This document shows positions 9,069 through 18,012 of a stretch of 64,000 bases of DNA, one piece after another (within the stretch, counting starts at the first letter, position 1; each line of letters opens with the position of its first letter). A program made the position numbers and the translations under genes. The notes beneath the pieces are model-generated. The model saw only the letters and a list, made by a program, of their open reading frames with translations. It did not search any database and was not told the DNA's origin. The stretch is from Gluconobacter roseus NBRC 3990 (GTDB lineage: Bacteria; Pseudomonadota; Alphaproteobacteria; Acetobacterales; Acetobacteraceae). The DNA lies in NCBI RefSeq assembly GCF_006538885.1, contig NZ_BJLY01000002.1, positions 1-64,000 on the forward strand. Reading direction: 5' to 3'.

Positions 9069-9883
9069 GCCGGGGCCCTGAAGACGGGAAGGGGCGTCAG
9101 CGGTGTGCGCGCCGCGCCGTGAAGGGACATTGCAAGTAAAGCCTGTATGTAGGGATGGGCAGGCGCGTCGAATACAGATGCGGTCGGGCCCTGCTCGACG
9201 CAGGCTCCGTCTTTGAGGACCAGAACCTGATCGGCATGACGGCGGACCAGCCCGAGATCATGGGAAATCATCAGGACCGCCATGCCATGCGTCTCGCAGT
9301 AACGGGTAACGAGCGCCATCATGGCGGACTGGGTGCGGGCATCAAGAGCTGTGGTGAACTCGTCTGCGATCAGAATACTGGGCTGACAGGCTAGCGCCAT
9401 GGCTAGCAGCACGCGCTGTCTTTGGCCGCCGGAAAGCTGATGCGGATAGGCCCGCTCGCTGACGCCCGCGTCCAGCAGGCCGGTCTGCTCCATCAGGACA
9501 CGTGTTTCGGCATGGATCCGGGGTCTGGTCAGCGGTGTATGAAGGCGGAACGGATCGGCGATCTGCGCCCCGATGCGTCGGGTCGGGTTGAGCGCCGTCA
9601 TGGGTTCCTGAAACACCATGCCCAGTTTTCTGCCCCGGATCCGGCACCATTCCGGTTCGGACAGCGCCAGAAGATCTGTTCCTTCAAAATCAATCTGCCC
9701 ACGCGCCTGAAAACCGGGTGGCAGCAATCCCATCAGGGCGAGGGCAAGCGTTGATTTTCCCGAACCGGACTCTCCCGTGACGGCAAGAATTTTCCCCGGC
9801 TCAAGGATGAAAGAGAGCGGGTGGAGGATCGGACGCGCGGGGCCCTGAACATCCAGCGCCCTGACGTGGAGTACGGCGGTCAT
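9065..9883 (-). CDS. Peptide ABC transporter ATPase (DppD/OppD type)
   Basis: A 272-residue ATPase with Walker A GESGSGKST, Q-loop FQEPMTALNP, signature LSGGQRQRVLLAMAL and Walker B SILIADEFTTALD. FQEPM-type Q-loops are typical of the Opp/Dpp subfamily. It pairs with the ATPase encoded downstream to power the two permeases encoded upstream. Four-base overlaps with both neighbours show a tightly coupled operon. Confidence 0.92.
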   Translation of the reverse strand: MTAVLHVRALDVQGPARPILHPLSFILEPGKILAVTGESGSGKSTLALALMGLLPPGFQARGQIDFEGTDLLALSEPEWCRIRGRKLGMVFQEPMTALNPTRRIGAQIADPFRLHTPLTRPRIHAETRVLMEQTGLLDAGVSERAYPHQLSGGQRQRVLLAMALACQPSILIADEFTTALDARTQSAMMALVTRYCETHGMAVLMISHDLGLVRRHADQVLVLKDGACVEQGPTASVFDAPAHPYIQALLAMSLHGAARTPLTPLPVFRAPA

Positions 9884-10716
9884 GGAGCAGGCTCCTGATG
9901 CGCAGCGTCCAGACTATCCCGCAATCCGTCACCGAAAATATTGAAACCCAGCACGAGCAGCATGATCGTCAGTCCCGGTACGGCGACCAGCATCGGATGA
10001 TCGAAAACGTGGATCTGGTAGGACGCCAGTGCCCGTCCCAGATCAGGGAGTGGTGGGGGAGCTCCGAGACCGAGATAGGACAGTCCGGCATCGGAAAGGA
10101 GGGCCAGCGCCAGCGAGGACGTGGCCTGTACCGTAAGCAAAGGCAGGATATTGGGCAGGACGTGCGTGCGTAGGATGGTGAGCGTGCCGCGACCGGCCAG
10201 TCGGGAGGCGGCGATATAGTCCTGGATCAGGATGGAGCGCGCGGCCTGTCGGGTGATCCGGATCTGGGCGGGAAGGCCAAACAGGGCGATGGCGAGGATT
10301 TCGCCGGATGCGGAGGCTCCGAGGGCTGTGACGAGTAAAGCGGCGATCAGGACGGGTGGAAACGCCAGCCCCAGATCGGCGATCCCCATGATGATGCGGG
10401 TCGATCCGGACGGAGATGGTTCAGGACTCCCGGCGGCAATCAGCCCCAGCACTGTTCCGGCAACCATCGCAAGGGCAACGGCCATCGCAGCGATCATCAT
10501 GCTGTTGAACGCGCCCAGAAGCACATAGACCATGAGATCACGGCCGAAAGGATCTGTTCCCAGCAGATGCGACAGAGACGGTGTTGCATAGCGGTGCATG
10601 ACATCGATGCCGGGAGCATGATCGCCATTGAACACTGCAATAACGGCAGCGGGAAGCAGGACGGCCGCAAGCAGAATGCCACCCGCCCAGAGGGTATGAT
10701 TCCACCGTGCCGTCAT
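9880..10716 (-). CDS. Peptide ABC transporter permease (DppC type)
   Basis: A 278-residue permease with about six membrane helices. The start includes the DppC-type segment LLGTDPFGRDLMVYVLLGAF, and the C-terminal part has the typical YLGLGAPPPLPDLGRAL loop before the last helix. The coupling loop around AASRLAGRGTLTILRTHVLPN contacts the ATPases. The ATG at 10716 overlaps the stop codon of the preceding permease (ATGA), so it was preferred to an ATG six bases upstream. Confidence 0.92.
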   Translation of the reverse strand: MTARWNHTLWAGGILLAAVLLPAAVIAVFNGDHAPGIDVMHRYATPSLSHLLGTDPFGRDLMVYVLLGAFNSMMIAAMAVALAMVAGTVLGLIAAGSPEPSPSGSTRIIMGIADLGLAFPPVLIAALLVTALGASASGEILAIALFGLPAQIRITRQAARSILIQDYIAASRLAGRGTLTILRTHVLPNILPLLTVQATSSLALALLSDAGLSYLGLGAPPPLPDLGRALASYQIHVFDHPMLVAVPGLTIMLLVLGFNIFGDGLRDSLDAAHQEPAP

Positions 10717-11666
10717 GAGCATTCTTCCCCAAGACGCGGATCCAGCCAGCGCACAAGGGCTGCCATGAGTAAGTTTAGAACCATCACGCCGGTCACGATC
10801 ATCATGACAAGATTCTGTACGATGGGAATGTCACGCTGGTTGACGGCTTCCAGCAGCAGTTTTCCGCAGCCGGGAAGGCTGAAGACACTCTCGACGATGA
10901 TGCTGCCTGTCACGAGGACTGGCAGCTGGATGCCAGCCAGCGTCAGGACCGGGATCAGTGCGTTGGGCAGGGCGATGCGCCAGAGGGTACCCCGCCTGCT
11001 ATAGCCCTGGGCGCGGGCCGTGCGGATGAAATCCTGCGACAGCGTTTCGATCAGGGATGAGCGCATAAAGCGGGCAGTGATGGCCGCCTGCGGGATGGCC
11101 AGGGCGATAGCGGGAAGAATGAGCGCCCTGATGGCCGGAAAAAATCCGTTCTCCCACCCCGGAAAACCACTTGCGGGCAGCCAGTGCAGGATCAGGGAGA
11201 ACAGGAACGTCATCATCATCGCCAGCCAGAAATCCGGAATGGACTTGAAAAGCTGAAGCACTCCCATTAGGCCAAGATCAAGCGCTTTTCCCCGGTTTGC
11301 AGCTGCGATGACGCCGATGGGGATACCCGCTCCAAGGGAGAGCAGCATGGCAAGGAAGATCAAAGGCAGACTGCTCTGCAAACGCTCGACGATCAGGCTG
11401 CTAACCGGAACATCATAGATATAGCTCCGGCCCAGATCTCCATGCAGAAATCCGCTGATCCAGTGCGCATATCGTGCGGGCAGGGGTGTATCCAGCCCCA
11501 GTTGATGATGGAGTGCCAGAAGACTCTCCGGGCTCGCATCCAGTCCGAGCATGACAGTCGCCGGATCGCCGGGCAGCAGGTTCATGGCGGCGAAGATGAT
11601 CAGGCTTGCGACAAACAGCAGCATCACGCGCCCGGAGACCATGCGCAGGATTGTGACACCGATCAT
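10713..11666 (-). CDS. Peptide ABC transporter permease (DppB type)
   Basis: A 317-residue inner-membrane permease of the DppB/OppB type. The first helix is followed by the family segment NLLPGDPATVMLGLDASPE, and the C-terminal half contains the EAA-like loop TARAQGYSRRGTLWRIALPN and the conserved FSLPGCGKLLLEAV. It starts at 11666, overlapping the stop of the substrate-binding protein gene in ATGA. It forms the channel with the DppC-type subunit encoded next. Confidence 0.92.
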   Translation of the reverse strand: MIGVTILRMVSGRVMLLFVASLIIFAAMNLLPGDPATVMLGLDASPESLLALHHQLGLDTPLPARYAHWISGFLHGDLGRSYIYDVPVSSLIVERLQSSLPLIFLAMLLSLGAGIPIGVIAAANRGKALDLGLMGVLQLFKSIPDFWLAMMMTFLFSLILHWLPASGFPGWENGFFPAIRALILPAIALAIPQAAITARFMRSSLIETLSQDFIRTARAQGYSRRGTLWRIALPNALIPVLTLAGIQLPVLVTGSIIVESVFSLPGCGKLLLEAVNQRDIPIVQNLVMMIVTGVMVLNLLMAALVRWLDPRLGEECS

Positions 11667-13159
11667 GGTGCCCAGAATACGTCGGCAACCGGGAAGCCGG
11701 CGATGGGCTGGTTGGCCCATATTCCCCTGATGCGTCTGTCCATCACGGTCTGGCGAGGGATCGAGAAAAGGTAGACATTTGGCTCATCTGTGGCGAGCTG
11801 TTCCTGCATCTGTACGGAGAGCTCATGACGGCGGGCCGTGTCTGCGGTGGCTTCATACTGCTCCAGCAGATCGTGAAAAACCGGGCTGTGATAATGGAAA
11901 TAAACAGGCGTGCGGTCATAGATGTTGATGTCATGCGGTTCGGTATGGGCGATGACGGTCATGTCGAACTGGCCCTGTCCGTAAACCCGGCCCAGCCAGG
12001 CCGGCCATTCTACAGGCTGGAGCGTTACGGTCAGCCCGACCTGTTCCAGATAGGCAGCAATGAGTTCGCTGCTGTCACGGGCATAGCCGATTGGCGGGAA
12101 GGTCAGGGTCAGATGTGTGCCAGGACTGACACCCGCCTCTTTCAGGAGCGCGCGGGCATGTTCCGGATCATACGGATAACGGTCGGGCAGGGAGACGTAA
12201 TCCGGATCGTCCGGGGCCATGTGCGATTGGAGAACGGTTGCGTCGCTCTCTGCCACGGCCTGGATCAGGGCCTTGCGGTCGACGGCCTGTGCAATGGCCT
12301 GCCGGACACGCGGATCATTGAATGGGCGGCGGGCATTATTGAGGGCCAGAATCGCCTTGAAGGGAAAGCTGCCCCTGACGACTTCAAGCCGCCTGTTCCC
12401 GGAAAAGCGGCTCAGGATTTCACGGGAGGGGAAGGACGGGTAGGCGTCGAGTTCTCCGGCCAGAAGCGCGTTGCTGGCCGAAAGCGGGTCGGGCATGAAG
12501 CGAAACGTGACGGAATTCAGCGCCGGTTTGCTGCCCCAGTAATCCGGATTGCGACGCAGGGTCAGGTGATCTCCCCGGCGCCATTCATCAAAGACGAATG
12601 GCCCGGTCCCGACTGGGTGACTGATGTTCTGATCCACGGATGCCGGTGAGAGAATGGCCGCGTCGTTCCCGGCCAGCTGATAGAGAAAACTGCCATAGGG
12701 ATGGTGGAGCCTGATCCGGACGTGCAGGCTGTCCGGGCAGGATATATCGGCAATCCGGCTGAAAACGGCCCTGTTCGGATTGGTGCTGCCCATTGCACCT
12801 GCACGAAGCAGCGAAAACTTTACGCTCTCGCAGGTCAGTTCTGTCCCGTCATGGAAATGGACGCCGTTATGCAGCGTAAAATCATTGATCAGGCCATCTG
12901 AAGACACGCTCCAGTTCTGCGCCAGAAGCGGCCTGAGCGCACCATGCTCATTCAGCCGCATCAGGCCTTCATAAATATTGCCATACGTTACCATGCCTAT
13001 GGCTTCACTGGAGCCGCGCGTTGGATCCAGCCCGGGCGGTTCGATCGCCAGACCGATCGACAGCGTATCGCGAGCGCCTTCGGCCCGGGCAGAAGCCGGG
13101 CAGAGCAATGCCGAACAGCCAGCTGTGAGAACGGCCATGAAGATAGGCAGGGTTTTCAT
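11663..13159 (-). CDS. ABC transporter substrate-binding protein, family 5 (peptide type)
   Basis: A 498-residue exported binding protein of the bacterial extracellular solute-binding family 5. A Sec signal peptide covers about residues 1-26 and ends at ASARA. Family marks are EPPGLDPTRG near the mature start, NDFTLHNGVHFHDGTELT and the region VRQAIAQAVDRKALI. It supplies the periplasmic capture step for the permeases and ATPases encoded downstream. The ATG at 13159 has GGAG six to nine bases upstream; an ATG at 13177 is also usable. Clustering with an aminopeptidase and PutA suggests peptide substrates, perhaps proline-rich; this is inference. Confidence 0.9.
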   Translation of the reverse strand: MKTLPIFMAVLTAGCSALLCPASARAEGARDTLSIGLAIEPPGLDPTRGSSEAIGMVTYGNIYEGLMRLNEHGALRPLLAQNWSVSSDGLINDFTLHNGVHFHDGTELTCESVKFSLLRAGAMGSTNPNRAVFSRIADISCPDSLHVRIRLHHPYGSFLYQLAGNDAAILSPASVDQNISHPVGTGPFVFDEWRRGDHLTLRRNPDYWGSKPALNSVTFRFMPDPLSASNALLAGELDAYPSFPSREILSRFSGNRRLEVVRGSFPFKAILALNNARRPFNDPRVRQAIAQAVDRKALIQAVAESDATVLQSHMAPDDPDYVSLPDRYPYDPEHARALLKEAGVSPGTHLTLTFPPIGYARDSSELIAAYLEQVGLTVTLQPVEWPAWLGRVYGQGQFDMTVIAHTEPHDINIYDRTPVYFHYHSPVFHDLLEQYEATADTARRHELSVQMQEQLATDEPNVYLFSIPRQTVMDRRIRGIWANQPIAGFPVADVFWAP

Positions 13160-13242
13160 CAGGCGCTCCGCGAACATGCAGCCTCAGGGCGCAGGATCAC
13201 GGAAAATAGGGCGATTATTGCCTCGGTGGAAGGGTCTGTCTT

Positions 13243-13878
13243 TCAGGAATGGGGAGGCGTGCTGGCAATTCGTGCCGCGAGCTGCTCGACAAGCGCGCGC
13301 GTCAGAACCACTTTGCTGGCATCCGTCGCGATGCTGCCCTGTGCCGTGAAAGAGCCCCGGCTGCGCAGGACAGGCTGATGTTCATCCGAAGGGATTATCG
13401 CCCAGTCAGCTTCCAGCGAGCCCTGACCGTTGCTGTCGAGGTCCAGCCGGCTGATATTGACTGCAAGGCGCAGGGCTGGCGTCTCGGCAAGCGGCTGTGT
13501 GGTCACAATATAGCTGGACCAGTCCCGACCCAGATGGGCTGCCAGAAGATCCGTCACACCCTGTGACAGTCTGCTTCCCCAGCGCCCATTGGGACTGCGG
13601 TCAAGCTGATCGCCGTGGCGGGTCAGAATGTCCTGATTGTCCAGATAATCCGGTAGTGTCACATGCGACACGTCCAGGACCGGAGCCGTGGCCGGGAGCG
13701 TAGCATTCACCTGCGCAATGGCCGGTGCCCCGAGCGTATAGAATTGCATGGGCGGTGCAGCGCAGCCTGACAGGGCGGCCAGGGCCAGCAGAGCGAAGGG
13801 CGCTGCGGATCGTGTCATGAACCGTGTCACGGGTCGGATCTCCGGAAAAACCTGGGGGAGGCGGAACTGTCGGTTCAT
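13243..13878 (-). CDS. PqiC/ABC-auxiliary lipoprotein of the Mla-type system
   Basis: A 211-residue predicted lipoprotein. The hydrophobic segment FALLALAALSGC ends in a lipobox, so the mature protein is anchored through that cysteine. The mature part has the features of the PqiC/YmbA family (FYTLG near the start and a conserved SRLSQGVTDLLAAHL segment). Such lipoproteins sit at the outer membrane and work with MCE proteins. It starts in an ATGA overlap with the MlaD-like gene; an internal ATG at 13818 would give a shorter leader but has no ribosome site. Confidence 0.8.
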   Translation of the reverse strand: MNRQFRLPQVFPEIRPVTRFMTRSAAPFALLALAALSGCAAPPMQFYTLGAPAIAQVNATLPATAPVLDVSHVTLPDYLDNQDILTRHGDQLDRSPNGRWGSRLSQGVTDLLAAHLGRDWSSYIVTTQPLAETPALRLAVNISRLDLDSNGQGSLEADWAIIPSDEHQPVLRSRGSFTAQGSIATDASKVVLTRALVEQLAARIASTPPHS

Positions 13879-14840
13879 GGGCGCCGTCCCGTCAGCAGAA
13901 GCTGCGGATTGCGTTCGACATCCGTTGCAAATCCGCGCAGGGCAGAGGCGGCCGCGGCAATGTCCCGCAGGCTCGCTTCAAGATTGGCACGATCGGTGGA
14001 GCGCGGAGAGGTCATGCTCTCAAGATTGGCGAGGCTTTTTGTGGCCTGCTGAACGGCGGCGTTGCTGTTCAGCAGGACCGCGTGCAGCTCGCGGCCGCGC
14101 GCATCAAGCTGGTTCGTCCCGGTGCTGGCCAGCCGGTCCACACTGACGAGCGTGTGGGTCAGCGTAGGCTCCAGATCCGTCACCATCTTGCGGGCGGCAT
14201 CGACCATATCGCGGCTATGATCCGAGGTTTCATGGATGCTCTGGACCAGTGCCGGCAGATCCCGATCGAGCTGGTCCGACAGCCGGCGCACAGAGGCCAG
14301 GGTGGCATCTGCGTTTTCCCCAATCTGCTTGAGGGGCAGGTCCTGAAGGCTCTTGGTCATGGCTTCAATCGTGGACTGCTTGGTCGGGATTTCCGTGATG
14401 TGGGCAATTTCAGGATGGAGAACCGCGGGCGTGTTGGGGGCAAAATCCAGATCGATTTCGGATGTGCCGGTGACGAAGCTCTTGAGGTTCATTTCACCGC
14501 GCAGACCCTGCTGGACAAGATCTTCCATGCTCGGACGATGATGAATGTTGCTGTTCGTCAGAACGATATTATCCGGACGCATCGTGACGAAAACCGGAAT
14601 ATAGGCGTCTTTCGTCGTCGGATTGTACTCGATGACAACGCGGTCCACAGCACCCACCTGAACGCCCCGGAATGTGACCGGAGATCCCACGGCCAGCCCG
14701 GACGAGGCGCCATGGAATACCAGAACGGCCTTTTCCGTCCGGGAAAAGGGGTGGAAATTGCCGAACAGGACGAATGCCGCGACAATCAGGCCAGTCCCTC
14801 CGAGGACGAAAGCGCCGACAAGAGCCTGCCTGTTCATCAC
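13875..14840 (-). CDS. mlaD: MCE domain protein, MlaD-like lipid-transport subunit
   Basis: A 321-residue protein with one N-terminal membrane anchor (residues about 7-28) and one MCE domain starting near residue 40 (SGLAVGSPVTFRGVQVGAVDRV), followed by a long helical C-terminal region that may form a hexameric barrel or tube. MCE proteins bind phospholipids and carry them between the membranes. It overlaps its neighbours by four bases on each side and belongs with the MlaF and MlaE genes upstream. Confidence 0.9.
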   Translation of the reverse strand: MMNRQALVGAFVLGGTGLIVAAFVLFGNFHPFSRTEKAVLVFHGASSGLAVGSPVTFRGVQVGAVDRVVIEYNPTTKDAYIPVFVTMRPDNIVLTNSNIHHRPSMEDLVQQGLRGEMNLKSFVTGTSEIDLDFAPNTPAVLHPEIAHITEIPTKQSTIEAMTKSLQDLPLKQIGENADATLASVRRLSDQLDRDLPALVQSIHETSDHSRDMVDAARKMVTDLEPTLTHTLVSVDRLASTGTNQLDARGRELHAVLLNSNAAVQQATKSLANLESMTSPRSTDRANLEASLRDIAAAASALRGFATDVERNPQLLLTGRRP

Positions 14841-15604
14841 GTGTTTCCTTCTTCGTCGCGTTCACGGTGCATGAAGGCATGCACCTGTGGATCGGTACAG
14901 TGATCGCGCAGATCACGGGGTGAGCCGCGGGCGATCGGGGTTTTCGTCTTGGCGTCCAAAAAGATGCCGTCATCCGCGATATGAAACAGGCTCGACAACT
15001 CATGACTTACGATGATGATCGTCGCGCCAAGCCCGTCCCGCAGGTTCAGGATCAGGTCATCAAGCCGGGCGGAGGTGATCGGATCGAGGCCGGCGGAGGG
15101 CTCGTCGAAAAACAGGATGTCCGGATCGAGTGCCAGGGCACGAGCGAGACCGGCACGTTTGCGCATCCCGCCGCTGATTTCCGACGGATAGAGATCAATC
15201 GCCTGCAACATGCCGACGAAACCCAGTTTCAGCTCCACGAGCCTGCGGATGACATCGGGTTTGAGATCCGTGAACATCTGCAGGGGCAGGGCGATGTTCT
15301 CGCCGATCGTCATGGAACTCCACAGCGCGCCACTCTGGAACAGGACGCCGAAGCGGTGGTTCAGATCCGTGCGATGCGCTTCGTTTCCGGCCCAGTAGTT
15401 CTCGTCACCGACATGATATTCGCCCGCCGAGGGACGCAGCAGGCCGATCATGCTCTTGAGGAGCGTGCTCTTGCCACAGCCCGATCCGCCCATGACAGCG
15501 AAGATGCTGCCCTTGTGGACGTCGAGCGAGATGTTCTTCTGGATGACCTTCGGGCCAAAGGAGAGCGTGATGTCGCGAAGGGAAAGGACGGTCTGGTCAG
15601 GCAT
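14837..15604 (-). CDS. mlaF: ABC transporter ATPase, MlaF-like
   Basis: A 255-residue ATPase: Walker A GGSGCGKST (about residues 37-45), Q-loop FGVLFQSGALWSSMT typical of MlaF, signature ISGGMRKRAGLARAL and Walker B ILFFDEPSAGLDP. The GALFSS-type Q-loop separates this subfamily from other ABC ATPases. It powers lipid transport through the MlaE permease encoded directly upstream. Confidence 0.93.
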   Translation of the reverse strand: MPDQTVLSLRDITLSFGPKVIQKNISLDVHKGSIFAVMGGSGCGKSTLLKSMIGLLRPSAGEYHVGDENYWAGNEAHRTDLNHRFGVLFQSGALWSSMTIGENIALPLQMFTDLKPDVIRRLVELKLGFVGMLQAIDLYPSEISGGMRKRAGLARALALDPDILFFDEPSAGLDPITSARLDDLILNLRDGLGATIIIVSHELSSLFHIADDGIFLDAKTKTPIARGSPRDLRDHCTDPQVHAFMHRERDEEGNT

Positions 15605-15609
15605 ATCGA

Positions 15610-16779
15610 TCAGATCCCCAGCACATCGGCAATGACGGCGAAGATGGCATCAATTGCAATGACACCCACGATGCCGACGACAACAGCACGTGTCGCGGCG
15701 ATGCCGACATCTGCGGCCGAGCGTCCGGCCTTGAGGCCGATCCGACAGCTTGTCAGCCCGATAAAGGCGCCGAAAACGAGACTTTTGGTAAATCCGAAAA
15801 TGAACTGGCCGATGCCGAACGCGGTCACGGTCTGATGGAAATACCCTGCCGGCGTGATGTCGAGCATGGAAATGGCCACGACGAACCCGCCCAGCATGCC
15901 GATGAGACATCCGTAGAGGTACAGGAAGGGCATCGTAATGATGAGCGAGAGGACCGTAGGCAGGATCAGGTACGTCGAGGTCGGGATGCCGAAAACGTTC
16001 AGGGCATCGATTTCCTCATTGCCTTGCATGGTGGAAATCCGCGCGGCATAGGCGCCACCCGTTCGTCCGGCCATGATGATGGCGGTCATGACAGCGGCCA
16101 TTTCGCGCACCATCGCAATCCCCACAAGGCTTGCGACGTAGATGCCAGCCGCAAACTTCTGGAGTTCGACGGCGCCAACAAATGCCAGGATGGCACCGAT
16201 CAGAAAATTGACGACCCCTACGATGAGCAGGGCATAAGGGCCCGCATCGGCGGTATTGGTCAGAAGGTCAATCAGGCGCATCCGGCTGCGACCAAGAACA
16301 GTCTGGACCGCGCCTTTTACCGTCAGGGCACCGAGTTCGGACACCACGCCGACTTCGGTCACGGCCGCGATGGTATGAGTCCCGATGGTCTCCAGAAACG
16401 GCTGACGGACTTTCTTGTGATGGACAGGTTCGTCAGGTGCCTCGGGCAGGAGTTCCAGAAGCTGTCGCATCGGTCCCGGAAGCGTCTGCATGTCCAGACT
16501 GATGCCGGCGTCATGGGCGACGCGTTTGAGATCCCACAAAAAAGCGATCAGCCCGGTATCCCAGCCCTGAACGTCGGATGTCTGGAACGAGAGATGGGCG
16601 CCCGAGGCCTTTTTCAGCCCGTCTTTTGGAAAGACCGGAATATTGCCGGTCCGGGCCTGCCATGTTCCGCTCAGAACCATGACGGGCGCATTCTGTTCAC
16701 CCTGCAGATGCCATTGGGGCGTCCGGTCGTTCCCTGACTGTGTGGCTGGTGGTGATCCCGTCTCGGTCCTGTCTGTCAT
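15610..16779 (-). CDS. mlaE: MlaE-type permease with N-terminal STAS-like domain
   Basis: A 389-residue protein combining an N-terminal soluble STAS-like domain of about 130 residues (VLSGTWQARTGNIPVF and a following alpha/beta pattern) with a five-to-six-helix MlaE permease domain. The permease shows GRTGGAYAARISTMQGNEE, the conserved coupling segment, and LNVFGIPTSTYLILPTVLS. In enterobacteria the STAS part is the separate MlaB protein, so this is a fusion. It is the first gene of the four-gene lipid-transport operon and likely starts at 16779; an ATG at 16860 would add a region without family likeness. Confidence 0.9.
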   Translation of the reverse strand: MTDRTETGSPPATQSGNDRTPQWHLQGEQNAPVMVLSGTWQARTGNIPVFPKDGLKKASGAHLSFQTSDVQGWDTGLIAFLWDLKRVAHDAGISLDMQTLPGPMRQLLELLPEAPDEPVHHKKVRQPFLETIGTHTIAAVTEVGVVSELGALTVKGAVQTVLGRSRMRLIDLLTNTADAGPYALLIVGVVNFLIGAILAFVGAVELQKFAAGIYVASLVGIAMVREMAAVMTAIIMAGRTGGAYAARISTMQGNEEIDALNVFGIPTSTYLILPTVLSLIITMPFLYLYGCLIGMLGGFVVAISMLDITPAGYFHQTVTAFGIGQFIFGFTKSLVFGAFIGLTSCRIGLKAGRSAADVGIAATRAVVVGIVGVIAIDAIFAVIADVLGI

Positions 16780-17047
16780 GAACTCTGCATTTCCGATCCT
16801 GACATTTCCTGATGCTGAAAAAGAGCGGAAAGGCTGGCGGGACGTGACACTTGAAAACAACTGGCTGACGGTTGCGGGCGGGTTACGATGGAGACTTTCA
16901 GGTCTTCCTGAACCGGCACCTTATCGGCTGGGGGCAAAAGATCAATGCTTATGAACGTTCGAGCGACTGATCCATAATTATCTGGGGTTTCTGCCCGTCT
17001 GTTTCTGATATGCTCTCCGCATCACGATTTGGAATCCGAAAAACTGT
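16780..17047. other. Divergent intergenic region
   Basis: This 268-base gap separates the mla operon from the glycosyltransferase gene and must hold promoters in both directions. No conserved motif or strong inverted repeat was recognised by eye. Confidence 0.4.
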
Positions 17048-17974
17048 ATGGCCAGACAGCTGTCTCTGATCGTCCCCTTCTATAACGAAGAAGCCGCCAT
17101 CAGCTATTTCGTGCAGGGTATTCTGCCGGTTCTTGAAGATATTCCCGAGACGGACTGGGAAATCATCTGTGTAGATGATGGCAGCAGTGACGGTACCCTG
17201 CACGAACTGATCGCGCTTTCGGAAAATGACAGACGTTTTCGTGTCCTCGAACTGTCACGCAATTTCGGCAAGGAAGCAGCTCTGACGGCAGGCATTGATG
17301 CGGCAACTGGAGATGCTGTCATCATCATTGATGCCGATCTGCAGGACCCGCCTGAAATTATACCGCAGATGCTTCAGTTCTGGCGCGACGGGGCAGAAGT
17401 CGTGCTGGGGAAACGGATTGACCGGTCCACTGATAGTGTCCTCAAGCGCAAGACAGCGTCTTGGTTTTATTCGCTGCATAACCGGCTTGCCCATATCCAG
17501 ATTCCGGAAAATGTAGGAGATTTCCGGCTCATGGACCGCTGTGTAGTGGACGCTCTCAGGAGACTGCCGGAGCGTCAGAGGTTCATGAAAGGCCTGTTCG
17601 CCTGGGTCGGGTTCCGGACTGTTACCATTGATTATGTCCGGGCGCCGAGAGCGGCGGGAATGACAAAGTTTTCCGGCTATTCCTTATGGAATTTCGCGCT
17701 GGAGGGTTTTACCAGCTTCTCCTCTGTTCCCATCCGGCTATGGACGTATCTGGGCACGTTAGGTGCTTTAGTCGCCATCCTTTATGCCCTGTTTATCGTG
17801 TTCCGGACCATTATCTGGGGTAACCCCGTGCCGGGTTATGCTTCACTGTTCGTGGCAATTATTTTCTTTAGCAGTGTGCAGATCATCAGTATTGGCATGC
17901 TGGGCGAATATATCGGTCGGATCTATATGGAGACGAAGCAGCGGCCTATCTATGTGCTGCGCCGGACCTACTGA
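17048..17974 (+). CDS. Family 2 glycosyltransferase, GtrB / polyprenyl-phosphate type
   Basis: A 308-residue membrane enzyme. The N-terminal GT-A domain starts SLIVPFYNEEAAI and carries the nucleotide and metal sites IICVDDGSSDGT and IIDADLQDPP. Two hydrophobic helices at about residues 232-255 and 265-290 anchor it. This layout is that of GtrB/DPM1-like enzymes, which load a sugar onto undecaprenyl phosphate at the inner face of the inner membrane. The sugar is then flipped and transferred to a surface glycan. The facing gene codes a large polytopic protein that could be the transferase, but no GtrA flippase is nearby. Confidence 0.85.
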   Translation: MARQLSLIVPFYNEEAAISYFVQGILPVLEDIPETDWEIICVDDGSSDGTLHELIALSENDRRFRVLELSRNFGKEAALTAGIDAATGDAVIIIDADLQDPPEIIPQMLQFWRDGAEVVLGKRIDRSTDSVLKRKTASWFYSLHNRLAHIQIPENVGDFRLMDRCVVDALRRLPERQRFMKGLFAWVGFRTVTIDYVRAPRAAGMTKFSGYSLWNFALEGFTSFSSVPIRLWTYLGTLGALVAILYALFIVFRTIIWGNPVPGYASLFVAIIFFSSVQIISIGMLGEYIGRIYMETKQRPIYVLRRTY

Positions 17975-18012
17975 AAACGCAGTTTTTAATTCTGTGCCCT
18001 GTCTTGCAATGT

